A DNA stretch of 64,000 nt from Dugong dugon (lineage: Eukaryota; Chordata; Mammalia; Sirenia; Dugongidae): NCBI GenBank assembly GCA_030035585.1, contig CM057462.1, positions 92,029,234 through 92,093,233 of the forward strand, in the 5' to 3' direction. Shown here piece after piece: positions 36,291 through 47,040 of this stretch (position 1 is its first letter; the number at the start of each line of letters is the position of its first letter). Both the position numbers and the translations under genes were made by a program. The notes under the pieces were generated by a model. The model was not told the origin of the DNA, made no database searches, and saw nothing but the letters and a program-made list of their open reading frames with translations.

Positions 36291-36976
36291 GGGAAGACAT
36301 CTTGTTTGCAGTCTTAAAATACATTTTCTCTGTGAACTCTTCTACTTCATAGATTTGTATGTTTTTAAGGGTCTCAAGATTTTTGTTTAATAAAAATAAG
36401 CTTTTGTAAAAATAATTTGAGCATGTTTCTATTTAATTTATATTTTTGCCTCATTTGAAATTTTTATCAAAATAACAAAAGGGTATGAGATTCAACTTTT
36501 AAATGAACTTTACAATAGAAATAAAAAAAACTAGAAAGCAAAAAACATAAATAAAAATGATACTCCAATTAACCACTGATTATTTCAAGAGAAAACATTT
36601 TGCTGGGATTCTTAAAGTAATTTTATTTTTGTTGCTAGACAATATACTTCCATAGAAGTATTGTGATTAATTATTCACTAGTCTTTACAAATATAGAAAT
36701 TTATTTAGAAACTTGTTTTATAGTCATTTTTACTTTACTTTGATCATTAACATTCACTCTGTTTTTCTACACAAAACAGTAGACTCCATTTGTTCTTCTG
36801 GTCTACTAAGAATGTACTTTAAAGGCATTCTACTTTCTAAACCATAGTAACTTTGCAATTTTGTAGTAGAATCTAGCTATTAGACACATGTATAGGTCAT
36901 GCTGTCAATCATAACACCACACTCTATTCAAATCATTTAGTTATGTGTCTGTCTCCCTTCTAGACCATAATCTCCT
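36291..36976. other. ITGB3BP intron, nothing recognised
   Basis: A/T-rich sequence without supported features. Confidence 0.5.
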
Positions 36977-37499
36977 TGTTATGGATTGAATTGTGTCCCC
37001 CCAAAATGTGTGTCAACTTGGCTAGGCCATGATTCCCAGGATTGTGTGACTGTCCACCATTTTGTCATCTGATGTGACTTTCCTATGTGCTGTAAATCCT
37101 ACCTCTATGATGCTGAGGAGGCAGGATTAGAGGCAGTAATGTTAATGAGGCAGGGCTCAATCTACAAGATTAGGTTGTATCTTGAGTCAATCTCTTTTGA
37201 GATATAAAAGAGAGAAGTGAGCGAAGAGACGGAGGAACCTCCTACCACCAAGAATGAAGAACCAGGAGGGGAGCGTGTCCTTTGGACCCATGGTCCCTGT
37301 GCTAAGAAGCTCCTAGACCAGGGGAAGATTGATGACAAGGACCTTTCCCCAGAGCCAACAGAGACAGAAAGCCTTCCCCTGGAGCTGGCACCCCAAATTC
37401 GGACTTCTATCCTCCTAGACTGTGGGAGAATACATTTCTCTTTGTTAAAGCCATCCACTTGCAGTATTTCTGTTATAGCAGCACTAGATAACTGAGACA
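36977..37499 (+). mobile_element. MaLR-type solo LTR
   Basis: A 523-base plus-strand LTR: starts tgttatggattgaattgtg, TATA-like tttgagatataaaagagag near 37195, ends cactagataactgagaca. The frame 37217-37495 inside it is a chance ORF. I find no clear target duplication. Confidence 0.9.
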
Positions 37500-38334
37500 G
37501 GGTACAATGATTGATGTAGGAGATATTAAATGAGACTTCTTTGAGAAACTCTTCCCTACATTCTGATTATACTCTAAATGGCACTCAGTTTCTGTATCTT
37601 TTAACCTAGACTACTTACTACTGATTTAATACTACTACACAGCAATTGATTTACTACTACTTCATGGCAACTAGCAACATTAATACTACGGCTACATTAT
37701 GAAATCAACAGACCTGTGGCCTGACCTGGGGTTAAAATCACAAAGTATTAACACTATGTTGAGAAAAATGCATTGGGAGTTCCACATAAATGATGTAAAA
37801 AGACATTTTGAAACATAAACCATTTCTAAGTTGGGGAAGGTATATGACAACATAAGACCATAAGCTCCTAATGGGTAGAAACGTCATGATGGCATAGTGA
37901 ATGCACACAGAAAATACAGCTCAAATGGTAAATCAGTTGAACGTATGAACTACTTGGAAAATTCAACCTCTTTTCTGCTTAATTCAATCCTTCTGGACAA
38001 GCACACAATACTTAATTCAATTTCTATCTACCTCCTGGTAGATACAAACATTCTTTCCAGAATACATATGCAGTAGCTTTCTGCAGATAATGCTTCACTC
38101 AAAGGCACCATTGGCAGGCCAGTATGAAAATGCTTGGTTGCTGGACAGGTGGGCCTTTCAAGTTCCTCTAGAGTCCTTACTCTGCTAGCTTCTCTGTGCT
38201 CCCTGCTCTGCCTTGAACCAGCTATTTGTGTTAGGCATCATGTTCCAATAAAACATACTTCTCCATCCATGTAAATCTAAAAAGGGTGTTTTCCTCAGCT
38301 TTACCTTAAGATGATCACAGACTATTGTCGGAGA
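37500..38334. other. ITGB3BP intron, nothing recognised
   Basis: No repeat or exon supported. Confidence 0.45.
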
Positions 38335-38550
38335 CTTCAACTTTACTTACTCTGGTTGTGTTGTCAAGAGGGACTGATTGCTAGAGAAGGATATCATGTT
38401 TGGTAAAATGGAGGGTCAGCAAAGGGAAGAGAAACCCTCAATGAAATGCGTTGACACAGTGGCCACAACAATGGACTCAAACATACCAACAATTATGAAG
38501 ATGGTACAGGACCAGAGCAACATTTTGTTCTGTTATACACAGGATCCCCA
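38335..38550 (+). mobile_element. RTE LINE 3' fragment
   Basis: Plus-strand RTE 3' end: caagagggactgattgctag, atcatgtttggtaaaatgg, agggtcagcaaagggaag, through ttctgttatacacagga. It is 5'-truncated and lacks the last ~40 bases. It ends about 225 bases downstream of the donor of the 38.8 kb ITGB3BP exon. Confidence 0.85.
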
Positions 38551-38775
38551 CATGTCACAGCTGACTTCATATAATTAGCAAAAACATACTACCATTATAT
38601 AAGCACTACAAAACACATTACAAAATAAGGTATTTTACTACTTTAAGAAAGACTACAAATCAGGTGTATATTATTATTTTCTATAAAGAAATGATTTCTC
38701 TAAGTTGTCATGTTCACAACTATGAACCTTTTCTTGCAAGACACATATGTATTATTTCAAAATGAATAAACTTAC

Positions 38776-38851
38776 TCATCATTGTCATTTGTTCTAGGTT
38801 CCTTTCTTTCAGTCAATCTGGAATTGAGGTTATTCAGTTTTTCCTTCTTTC
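38776..38851 (-). CDS. ITGB3BP: ITGB3BP (CENP-R) coding exon, second found
   Basis: A 76-base internal exon with acceptor GTACAG and strong donor GTAAGT. It continues the frame of the 46.5 kb exon: two bases complete the split codon, 24 codons follow, and two bases are left over. The product is a lysine-rich linker, KKEKLNNLNSRLTERKEPRT then NDND, matching human KRKKLNHPSLTESKESTTKD. It is about three residues longer than human in the LNSR stretch. This basic, poorly conserved segment links the N-terminal Ser/Thr/Pro-rich region to the coiled-coil part. It is flanked by repeat-filled introns of 7.6 kb upstream and 20 kb downstream. Confidence 0.93.
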
Positions 38852-39796
38852 CTGTACATTGTATAATAAGAAGAACACAAGGTTAAGGAGAAATTCCCAA
38901 ATTTTAAATAGAATTTAGATTGCCAAATTTTAAACAGAAAATAAGTGAACAAATGAAAGGAAGGTAGGAAAAGAAAAAGTGTCCTGAAATTTCAAATGGG
39001 AAAATTTTTTTCACTATTCTGACAAACTTTTCAATAGATACTTTTTTCCCATTTCCCATTCTCCTAATTTTTACTCACCATGACATTATACAGAAAACAT
39101 GACATTATACAGAAAAAACAATCTTTTAAAATAGAATTACCACTGGAATTTGGCATATTAAGGAGAAAATTAGAGAAACCAATTTTACAATATAATTAGT
39201 TTAAAATGCATTAACTAGATAAAAATATTTTAAGGAAGGATTATTGTATTAAATCTTCTACTTTTCATCATTTTATCCTATTTTTTTCCTTACAGCAGCA
39301 ACAAGGGATTGGTGATACTAATACCTAGAAAATGGTGAATTTCTAGTGATACCACATAATAAGAGCTGATTTTAGGGGGAAAAGAATCTGACTCTTTAAA
39401 TGCATATTTATTTAGTAGATCCTTCAGAAATATTTAGTGTCTACCAAAATATATAACTCATTAAAGTATTTATTTTAGGTAATAATATAAGAAATAAATG
39501 GTTAGATTCCATTTAAAATGCTATACAGTTATTTCAGGCCATGGCTTATCTAAATTTTCACAAGTTTCACAAGTCCACAGAGGCACAAGTGAAGACACGG
39601 TGTTTTAACTAAATCATAATCCCTCAAATGTCTGCCAAGTTGAAACGTAAGTTAGATTTTATAGCTCTATAGCATATTATGCTTTCATTTAGTGCTCAAA
39701 TAGATAATTGTTTTATGAGCTTTTATGACTAGTTTGTTTTTCAACACTACTATATAATTATATACTTTAAACACATTCGACATTTAATAAGCATGT
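38852..39796. other. ITGB3BP intron, nothing recognised
   Basis: A/T-rich intron upstream of the 38.8 kb exon; the 3' pyrimidine tract of the intron is at its low end. Confidence 0.5.
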
Positions 39797-40393
39797 TGTT
39801 ACAGAATGAATTCTGTCCCCCTCAAAATATGTGCTGTAAATCCTAACCCCTATACCTGTGGTTGGAAACCCTGGTGCCGTAGTGATTAAGACCTATGGCT
39901 GCTAACCAAAGGGTCAGCAGTTTGAATCCACCAGGTGCTCCCTGGAAACTGTACAGGGCAGCTCTACTCTGTCCTGTAGGGTTGCTATGAGTCAGAATCA
40001 ACTTGACAGCAACGGGTTGGTTTTTTGGTTTTATACCTGTGGTTATAATCCCATTTGGGAATGGGTTTCTTTGTTATGTTAATGACACAGTGTTAGTGTA
40101 GGGTGTGTCTTGAGTTAATCTTTTTTGAGATATAAGAAGAGCAGATTAAGCAAGAAAGCACACTGGGGGAAGACAGATGCCAAGCCACATGCAGATCTCC
40201 AAGAAACCAAGAAACAGAAGCTGAAAGAACAAGGACCTTCTTCCAGAGCCGACAGAGAGAAAAAGCCTTCCCCTAGAGCCGGGGCCCTGAATTCAGACTT
40301 CTAGTCTCCTAAACTGTGACAAACTAAATTTCTGTTTGTTAAAGCCTCCCACTTTTGGTATTTCTGTTATAGCAGCAGTAGATAACTAAGACA
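39797..40393 (+). mobile_element. MaLR-type solo LTR split by an AfroSINE
   Basis: Plus-strand LTR from tgttacagaatgaattctg to tagataactaagaca, interrupted by the SINE at 39864-40031. It shares the block gacagatgccaagccacatg with the LTR at 40882 but not with the other three, so these two form a separate subfamily. Imperfect 5-base flanks catgt / caagt. Confidence 0.88.
39864..40031 (+). mobile_element. AfroSINE nested in an LTR, 13-base target duplication
   Basis: Plus-strand SINE from ggaaaccctggtgccgtag to caacgggttggttttttgg. Perfect direct repeats tatacctgtggtt at 39851-39863 and 40032-40044 restore the LTR when it is removed. Confidence 0.95.
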
Positions 40394-40721
40394 CAAGTAT
40401 TTGAAGACACATATTGGTACGGATAAAGATTCTCTGTGGCTTACATATACTGGCTCTTGAAGAATAAACAAGAAAATGAATGAATAATCTAAACTCTTTA
40501 CTACTAATGAAAACCAGCCAGGAGAAACTATCTTTTAAAAGGTACATATGGTGACATCCTCCCACTGTAAATATTTTTATATAGTTCCATCTGTTTAACA
40601 ACTGACACAGGAACTATTATTTATTCAATGTTTTCTATTTTACTAAATTTTTTTTGATACAAATGGATTTATGTATTTTAGATAGCTTTGGGGCAAAATC
40701 ATGCATGAAACACCAGCTCAG

Positions 40722-41440
40722 CACTCTCTAATAGAAATAGAATGTGAGCCACTTATGTAATTTTAAATTTTCTAGTAGCAACATTAAAAAAAGGAAAAAA
40801 CAAAAAACAGGTGAACTAAATTTTAATAATATATTATTTAGCCCAATATATATAAAAAATCATTTAAACATGTAATCAATATGTTCTGGATTGAACTGTG
40901 TCCCCCAAAAATATGTAATCTTAACCTTCATGTCTGTAGTTATAATCCCATTTGGGAATGGGTTGTCTTTGTTACGTGAATGAGGTAGGATTAGTGTAGG
41001 GTATATCTTGAGTCAATCTCTTTTGAGATATAAAAAGAGATTAAACAATTGAGCAGAGAGAGAGAGATGGGGTAAGACAGATGCCAAGACACATGGAGAT
41101 CTCCAAGGAACCAGGAAGAAGAAACTGAAGAGACAAGGACCTTGCTCCAGAGCTGAGAGAGAGAAAGCCTTCCGCTAGAGTCGGTGCTCTGCATTCAGAC
41201 TTCCAGCCTCGTAAACTGTGAGAACATAAATTTCTGTTTGTCAAAGCCATCCACTTGTGGTACTTCTGTTACAGCAACACTAGATAACTAAGACACAATA
41301 CAGTGAGATAACTTTCATTCTTTTTTTTCACACTAAGTCTTTGAAATATGGTATATTTTATACTTACAGTATATCTCCATTTGGACTAGCCACATTTCAA
41401 ATGCTTAATAGCTGCATGTATTGGAGAGTATAGCTCTAGA
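40722..41440 (+). repeat. Old eutherian repeat (unnamed), copy 2, split by LTR
   Basis: Same family as 19346-19595. The left part (40722-40881) and right part (41296-41440, with ctaagtctttgaaatatgg and tggactagccacatttcaaa) are separated by the LTR at 40882-41295. Confidence 0.6.
40882..41295 (+). mobile_element. MaLR-type solo LTR with perfect 5-base target duplication
   Basis: A 414-base LTR: starts tgttctggattgaactgtg and ends tagataactaagaca. Direct repeats caata at 40877-40881 and 41296-41300. It lacks the gatgtgatttt block present in the 37.0 kb copy, as does the LTR at 39797. Confidence 0.93.
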
Positions 41441-41633
41441 TAACGATGCAGGAAGATCCAATACTTTCAGATGAAACCAAATACACAGACAACATGGAGG
41501 CAATTTTTTTAAAATGTAACTTATTAACATATTAAGAAATATTGTCTGGAACAGATTTTCCAATGCCAGTTTACACTCTTCCATTCATTTAATTTTTATT
41601 CCTCTACTTTTACTTGCTCCTATTACTAGAGGA

Positions 41634-41791
41634 TGGAGCCCTGGTGGTGCAGTGGTTAAGCGTTCATCTGCTAACCAGAAGGTCGGCAGTTTTAATCCAC
41701 CAGCTGCTCCCTGGAAACCCTATGCAGCAGTTCTACTCTGTCCTATAGAGCCACTGTAAGTTGGAATCGACTCAGTGGCAACAGGTTTGTT
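41634..41791 (+). mobile_element. AfroSINE with 13-base target duplication
   Basis: Plus-strand SINE: tggagccctggtggtgcag head, ggtcggcagttttaatcc B-box region, tail ggaatcgactcagtggcaac. Direct repeats tattactagagga at 41621-41633 and 41792-41804. Confidence 0.95.
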
Positions 41792-41804
41792 TATTACTAG
41801 AGGA

Positions 41805-42974
41805 AAATCTTATTTAAAAGTACATTTTCTATTCTCTGGTAGTTAAAATTTCACTAAGTAAATTGGTTCAAAAATTAATAATGATTTCCCTCATTGCTAC
41901 ACTGGACATTATGTCTTTCTCCCTTAAAAAAAAATTATATCACAATTAAAACTGTTACCTCAAAATACACTTTAATGCCAAAAAGAGAAAAACTTAAGAT
42001 CTAAAAATTTTGTTAATGCACTCATTATTGCTCTTGTTTATTAACTTTTCATTATTTGTATCCTTAAATTCCAAACAGAATAAATTAATATGGCTAAATA
42101 TTTATTTAATAAAAGATAGAGGAGAAAAAGAGCAATAATATTTTATTGATTGATTTTAGAGAACTTTGGGAAAAAAAATTCTGTCAAAAGCTGTCCCTAA
42201 AAAAAAAATCAAGTTGAAATGTGTCTGTTTTGTAGAAAACCACAAACGAAAACCCAAGTTACACGTTAAGCCTGTATATCAGAGAATCTCTGCCTAAAGG
42301 TTAATAACAATTTCCTGAATCTTGACAATGCTATTTTCAATAAAGTTCCAAAATTAAATATTAAAATCATTTTATTCCTTTAATTTGTAATTCATTTTGC
42401 ATTTCAGCACTAGCAGTCAGTAATATCAGGCTGGAAATTGTCAAGATGCTTTACGTGAATTTTCGCCAGTTATTCAATGTTTTTCTAAACATTTTATTAT
42501 TCTAAGAGAATTCGTCAAATACCTTATCCTGCAAAATGTGAACATTAATCTCATCACAGAGAAACTTACACTTTTAATATACTTTTTAATTGTTAGATAA
42601 GAGGAGTTTTGATGTCTCTAAGAATAACACTTAGATCAGTTATCAAAGACTGTTGAATAATCTATCATTGAAAGAATCTTCTAGCTACTTAACAATTACT
42701 TTCTTTCATTTCATTCCATTCCACTATAAAAAAGTAAACACAGTTAATATATATTAGAGGACTGCGGGGTCTATATGCAGTTTGTCTTGCTAAGGTGTAT
42801 ATAAGTTAACAAACAGTTGTATACTTGACTTCCTTTAAGTATAGTTTCACAAAACATTCAGAATTATATTTGAACTTTCTGGTAAGGCTCCAGGGACACT
42901 GTCCTCTAACTAATGAAGATAACTTTCAACAGATCATAATGTTTGGAAGCACAACCAATGGAGATGATAACGGT
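41805..42974. other. ITGB3BP intron, nothing recognised
   Basis: A/T-rich; no repeat family or exon supported. Confidence 0.5.
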
Positions 42975-43380
42975 TAACACACAGTACTTATTAGGGCCAG
43001 GCACTGTCTTAAACATATTATATATATTAACTAATTAATATGCACAATACCTCTGTGAGGTAGTCATCCATTTTCCCATTTTGCAGATGAGAAAACAGAG
43101 GCACAGAATGGTTCAATAACTTGTCCAAGGCCCTAAAGCTAGCAGTGCCAGAATCAGGATTGAAACCCAGCTGGAGTACAGCCTGGCTACAAAGACTGTG
43201 CTCTTAATTATGATGTTATGCAGCTATTTATTAATAGATTAATAAATTAGTATGTATTGAACACTTACTATATGTTGGGCATTGATCCAGGTACTTTTTG
43301 TGTATTAATTCATTTAATTATCATAACCCTGAGGTAGATATTATTATTTTCCTCATCTTACAGGCATGGAGACAAAAACA
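42975..43380 (-). repeat. Two adjacent MIR elements
   Basis: The first (about 42975-43220) has ggccaggcactgtcttaaac, gatgagaaaacagaggcac and cttaattatgatgttatgc. The second (about 43232-43380) repeats the pattern: gaacacttactatatgttgg, then tgaggtagatattattattt. Both are in reverse orientation. Confidence 0.8.
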
Positions 43381-46300
43381 CAATCAAAAATTGATTTATA
43401 GATATCCCATCTTCTGCCTGAAAAAATACAAGGACTATAAAACACTTTAACACCTGTCTGTCCCCCTTATCTATATTCCATGCTAGTGTAGTCCATTTTT
43501 TGTTTTTAACTCTGTCAAACTGTTTGTCTTTTGCTTTAGAATTAGTTTGCAATTAGATTTACTAACCTGTTTTCTAATTTACTTTTTCACTGTTGCTCTT
43601 TGCATTCCACTTCTTTATTTGAGGTTCAATTACCTTCTTACAGAAGTACCTTCTTTAGCAGTCCTTTCAGTGAGGGTCTGCTAATGGTAAACTCTCTCAG
43701 ACTTTATCAGAAAACATCTTTATTTCATCTTCACTTCCCGAAGGAAAAGTTAGCTGTCATTCTTAGTTGGGATTATTACTTCATTCCTTCTTTAGTCTAC
43801 TGATACTGATCAGAAGTCTACTATCAGTCTGTCATTTCTTGCAGGTAATATGTCTTTTCTCTGACTGCTTAAAAATTTTTCTTTTAGTTTTTGATGCGCT
43901 ACAGTTTTACTATGACAAAATTAGGTGTAGATCTGTTTTAATTCATTCTGCTCAGAATAACTACTTTAATCAGGAAATTCACATTTCTATTTAAATTATG
44001 GAACGCTTATAGTCCTTGTATCTTTGATTATTGGCTTTGCCTAATTCTATTTCCTTCTTGTGGAATTTCTATCTGACATAGTTGGACCTTCTTATTCAAT
44101 CCATTATTTCTCTTTACTGTTTTATACATTCTCTATCTCTTTATCTCTCTGTGCTATATTGCCACAGTCTGGGTGGTTTCCTCACATGTATTGTCCAGTG
44201 TACAAGTACTACGTTTAACTATGCCAAATTTGTTGTTTAACCTTCTACTCTCATTGTTAAATGATAAGTCTGGTGTGCTCTTGGAAGTGAGGGAGTGGGA
44301 GAGATTTACTATCTCTTCTCTTCTCTCAAAAGCATAATTGTTTGGAGAAATTTATTAAGGGATAGGGAAGGGCATCAGTATAATATATAAATCTCAGTTC
44401 TCTTAAAAGTATAAAGAGTTGGAGCCAATCATTCGGTGTTAAGTTAGATATTTTTGGCCCATTTAGAGTCTAAGTAGAGGGAAGAAACAGAACCAGATTT
44501 TCCTTCCTTTTTATAACCACGAATGAATTTAAATTTAATAGTAAGCCTCTGTTCATAAAGTTCAAATGTATATAGAAAGTATACATACAAATCTGAGGGA
44601 AGAGCATTCCAGATGGAGAGAACTGCAAGTGCACCTATGGCAGGAGGGGCTCAGAATAATTGAGGAATAGCAAGATCAACATGGCTAAAGAACATAAACA
44701 TAGGGAAGAGTAGCAGAAAACAAGGTGGATGAGGTGATCAAGTATTAAATCATGCATAGCCTTAAAAGTCATGATAAGGATTTGGGATTTTACTCTAAGT
44801 ATGAGAGAAAGTGAGTAGCAAATAAAATGTCCTTGAAAATGTTATTTAAATAAAAATGTTTATTTAAATTATATATTTTGTACAATATTTAAAAAGTGGA
44901 AATTGTTAATACAGGTTATGACCTCATTTGAAACTTACTACATAAGTCATATTTTCTTACTTATTTGGAACTTAAGTTACTTTAGAAGAATCAGGCTTTC
45001 TTAGTTTTAATATATGTACAAGGTGAAATATTAGGATGAGCAATGTAATGATCACAAATGATATCATCTGATACAGAATTCTAGACACTATAATCCTATT
45101 CTGAGACTCTGTATGTGAGGTATACATATTGAAGAATATGCAAAGCATGTATGTACAGTTTAATAAATAATCAGAGTAAACCAGTGTAACTATTACATAG
45201 GACAAGAAATAGAATATTGTCAGCACCTCAGAAACTATATGACTTTTTAAAAAAGCTTACTTAGTACTATAATCTGTAATAATTATCCACCTAAATGGCA
45301 ACTGTGATCATGTGACCAGTCTTTTTATGGGTAAAAGGAATATTCCCTTTAGTTCATATTTAATTTAAACATGGAAATTGAGGACATATCCACTTAAAAT
45401 CTATTCCCATTTCAGTATAGAGCTGTGCAATCTCTAAGACATTAATTTTTAATTGTAAAAAAAGATGTATCAGGTGCATATAAAACAGGACTAGGGAACT
45501 TGAAGAAAATGTATACACTTTCATACATTTTTGTGAAAGCAAACATAATAGTAACAGTTTTAAGATAAAAAGTATTAATTAGATAGTCATTCAGAAGTTT
45601 AAGATCTCATTATGTGTTTCATTTAAACAAAATTAGGTAAAGTGAAGAGGCTTCTCTGCTTCTCTGTAGCTTACTGTATATGTTTAGCACTCAGTAAGTG
45701 TTAAACAAGAAAATATGAATTAGGCTAATCACAGCCTATCTAAGTTACATTTTATTAAATTTGAGCATACCCAAAAATTCTGTATGATAAAAACTGATGT
45801 CACTGATTCATAACCTTTTCAAATATTAATCAAATCTATGAAATCTCAGGGCATTTTTAAAGATAGGTATTTTGGCAATAAACTACCACAAAACAACAAA
45901 TACGTATGGTCAAAATTTAACAATAGTTTAAAATAAAGAATTTTGTATTTAAATTAATCTTTCCTCTAATGGAAAATTCCACAAACCTTTTGCCAACACA
46001 TTTAAAACAGTATAGAAAAAAGAAAGGAATGAAATACAATAAATAAAGGCAAGCTATATAAAAGATACACTAAATGTGGATAAAACTAAAATGGACAACA
46101 TAACTAAAAATAACATTTAGAACTATCACTCTTAAACTGTAGTGCAGCAGTACCTGAATTACGTGTCCTTTAATTTATGCACACGATGGATACCTTGTTA
46201 AGTGGTGTATCTATAACTATTATAACTGATAGTAGCTGAAGACAGTCAGGCCATGATTTCTATTTAATGGATAGGACTGTAAGGGAACAAAGTCTGCAGT

Positions 46301-46496
46301 AGCATTTTTAAAATAAGTGCCTAAAAAGTTTACATTTACCCCTAAAGAACTACCTGCATTCTAGCTTTTCCTATGTTGAATTCTTTGAGAAGAAAAAAAT
46401 CAGCTGCAGCAACATCTATATATTATTAAATCAAAATCTTGATTTAATCAATAACTAGAAAATCTTAAAATAAGTGGAAATGAATGTTCAACTAAC
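43381..46496. other. ITGB3BP intron, few features
   Basis: Intron downstream of the 46.5 kb exon. Around 44590-44830 is an old repeat of unknown family (gagggaagagcattccagat, then gccttaaaagtcatgataag). The remainder is A/T-rich without exons or repeats I can name. Confidence 0.45.
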
Positions 46497-46625
46497 CATT
46501 TGATGGTCCATTTCTGTGCTCTTGTTCTTTAGAGCTTGTGGGAGAAGCAAATGGGCTTATTTGACAAGTTCCAGTTGTTGGAGAGTAAGTTGCAATACTT
46601 TTCTTCCGCTGGATTTTTGAAGGAC
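46497..46625 (-). CDS. ITGB3BP: ITGB3BP (CENP-R) coding exon, most 5' one found
   Basis: Internal coding exon of centromere protein R, a member of the constitutive centromere-associated network (CENP-O/P/Q/U/R subcomplex), also described as nuclear-receptor coregulator NRIF3 and beta3-endonexin. The minus strand reads acceptor ATTAG, 129 bases, donor GTTAGT. The exon begins with two bases of a split codon and ends with one. It encodes PSKIQRKKS followed by ATYSPTTGTCQISPFASPTS and then SKEQEHRNGPSN, which lines up with human KITRKKSVITYSPTTGTCQ and its continuation. Another frame of the exon is also open but meets a stop, so it is a shadow. The upstream exon(s) with the start codon (human MPVKRSLKLDGLL region) were not found between here and 64 kb. 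The identification rests on recall of the human protein and on frame continuity with five more exons; confidence is high. Confidence 0.93.
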
Positions 46626-47040
46626 CTAATGACTGGAAATAGATAACAATTTGGAACAGAAATACCTGTTAAGTTATAGATCTTTAAAAACACCTTTGAA
46701 AACTCAGCAAAATCCAAACCAATTTTATTTTCCTGTTCTTTCTTTTCAGATTTCAAATATATTCAAATATAACCTTTAAAGCCAACAATATCTTTTCAAG
46801 TTATGTAGATATTTCAGGTCTCCACAATAATTAAAGCATCTCAATTTGATATTTACAAAATTTCAACATTAAAGGTTATTGCCCAACCACATCCTGACTA
46901 TTGCTTTCAACTGAATTTGAAGTATAATTATGGGGCTGGGCCAGGGAACTCTCAGAGGTGTCTATTAACTAAGACCCACAAGGAAATCCTAGGATCAGTG
47001 CTGCCATAAGCCTTTCAAAGTCACTCTGACACAATGTTGT
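46626..47040. other. ITGB3BP intron start, nothing recognised
   Basis: Intronic sequence upstream of the 46.5 kb exon; the missing N-terminal exon is not here. Confidence 0.5.

Noticed and set aside
37217-37495. 92-codon open frame
   Set aside because: It is contained in a MaLR LTR; these LTRs carry no genes.
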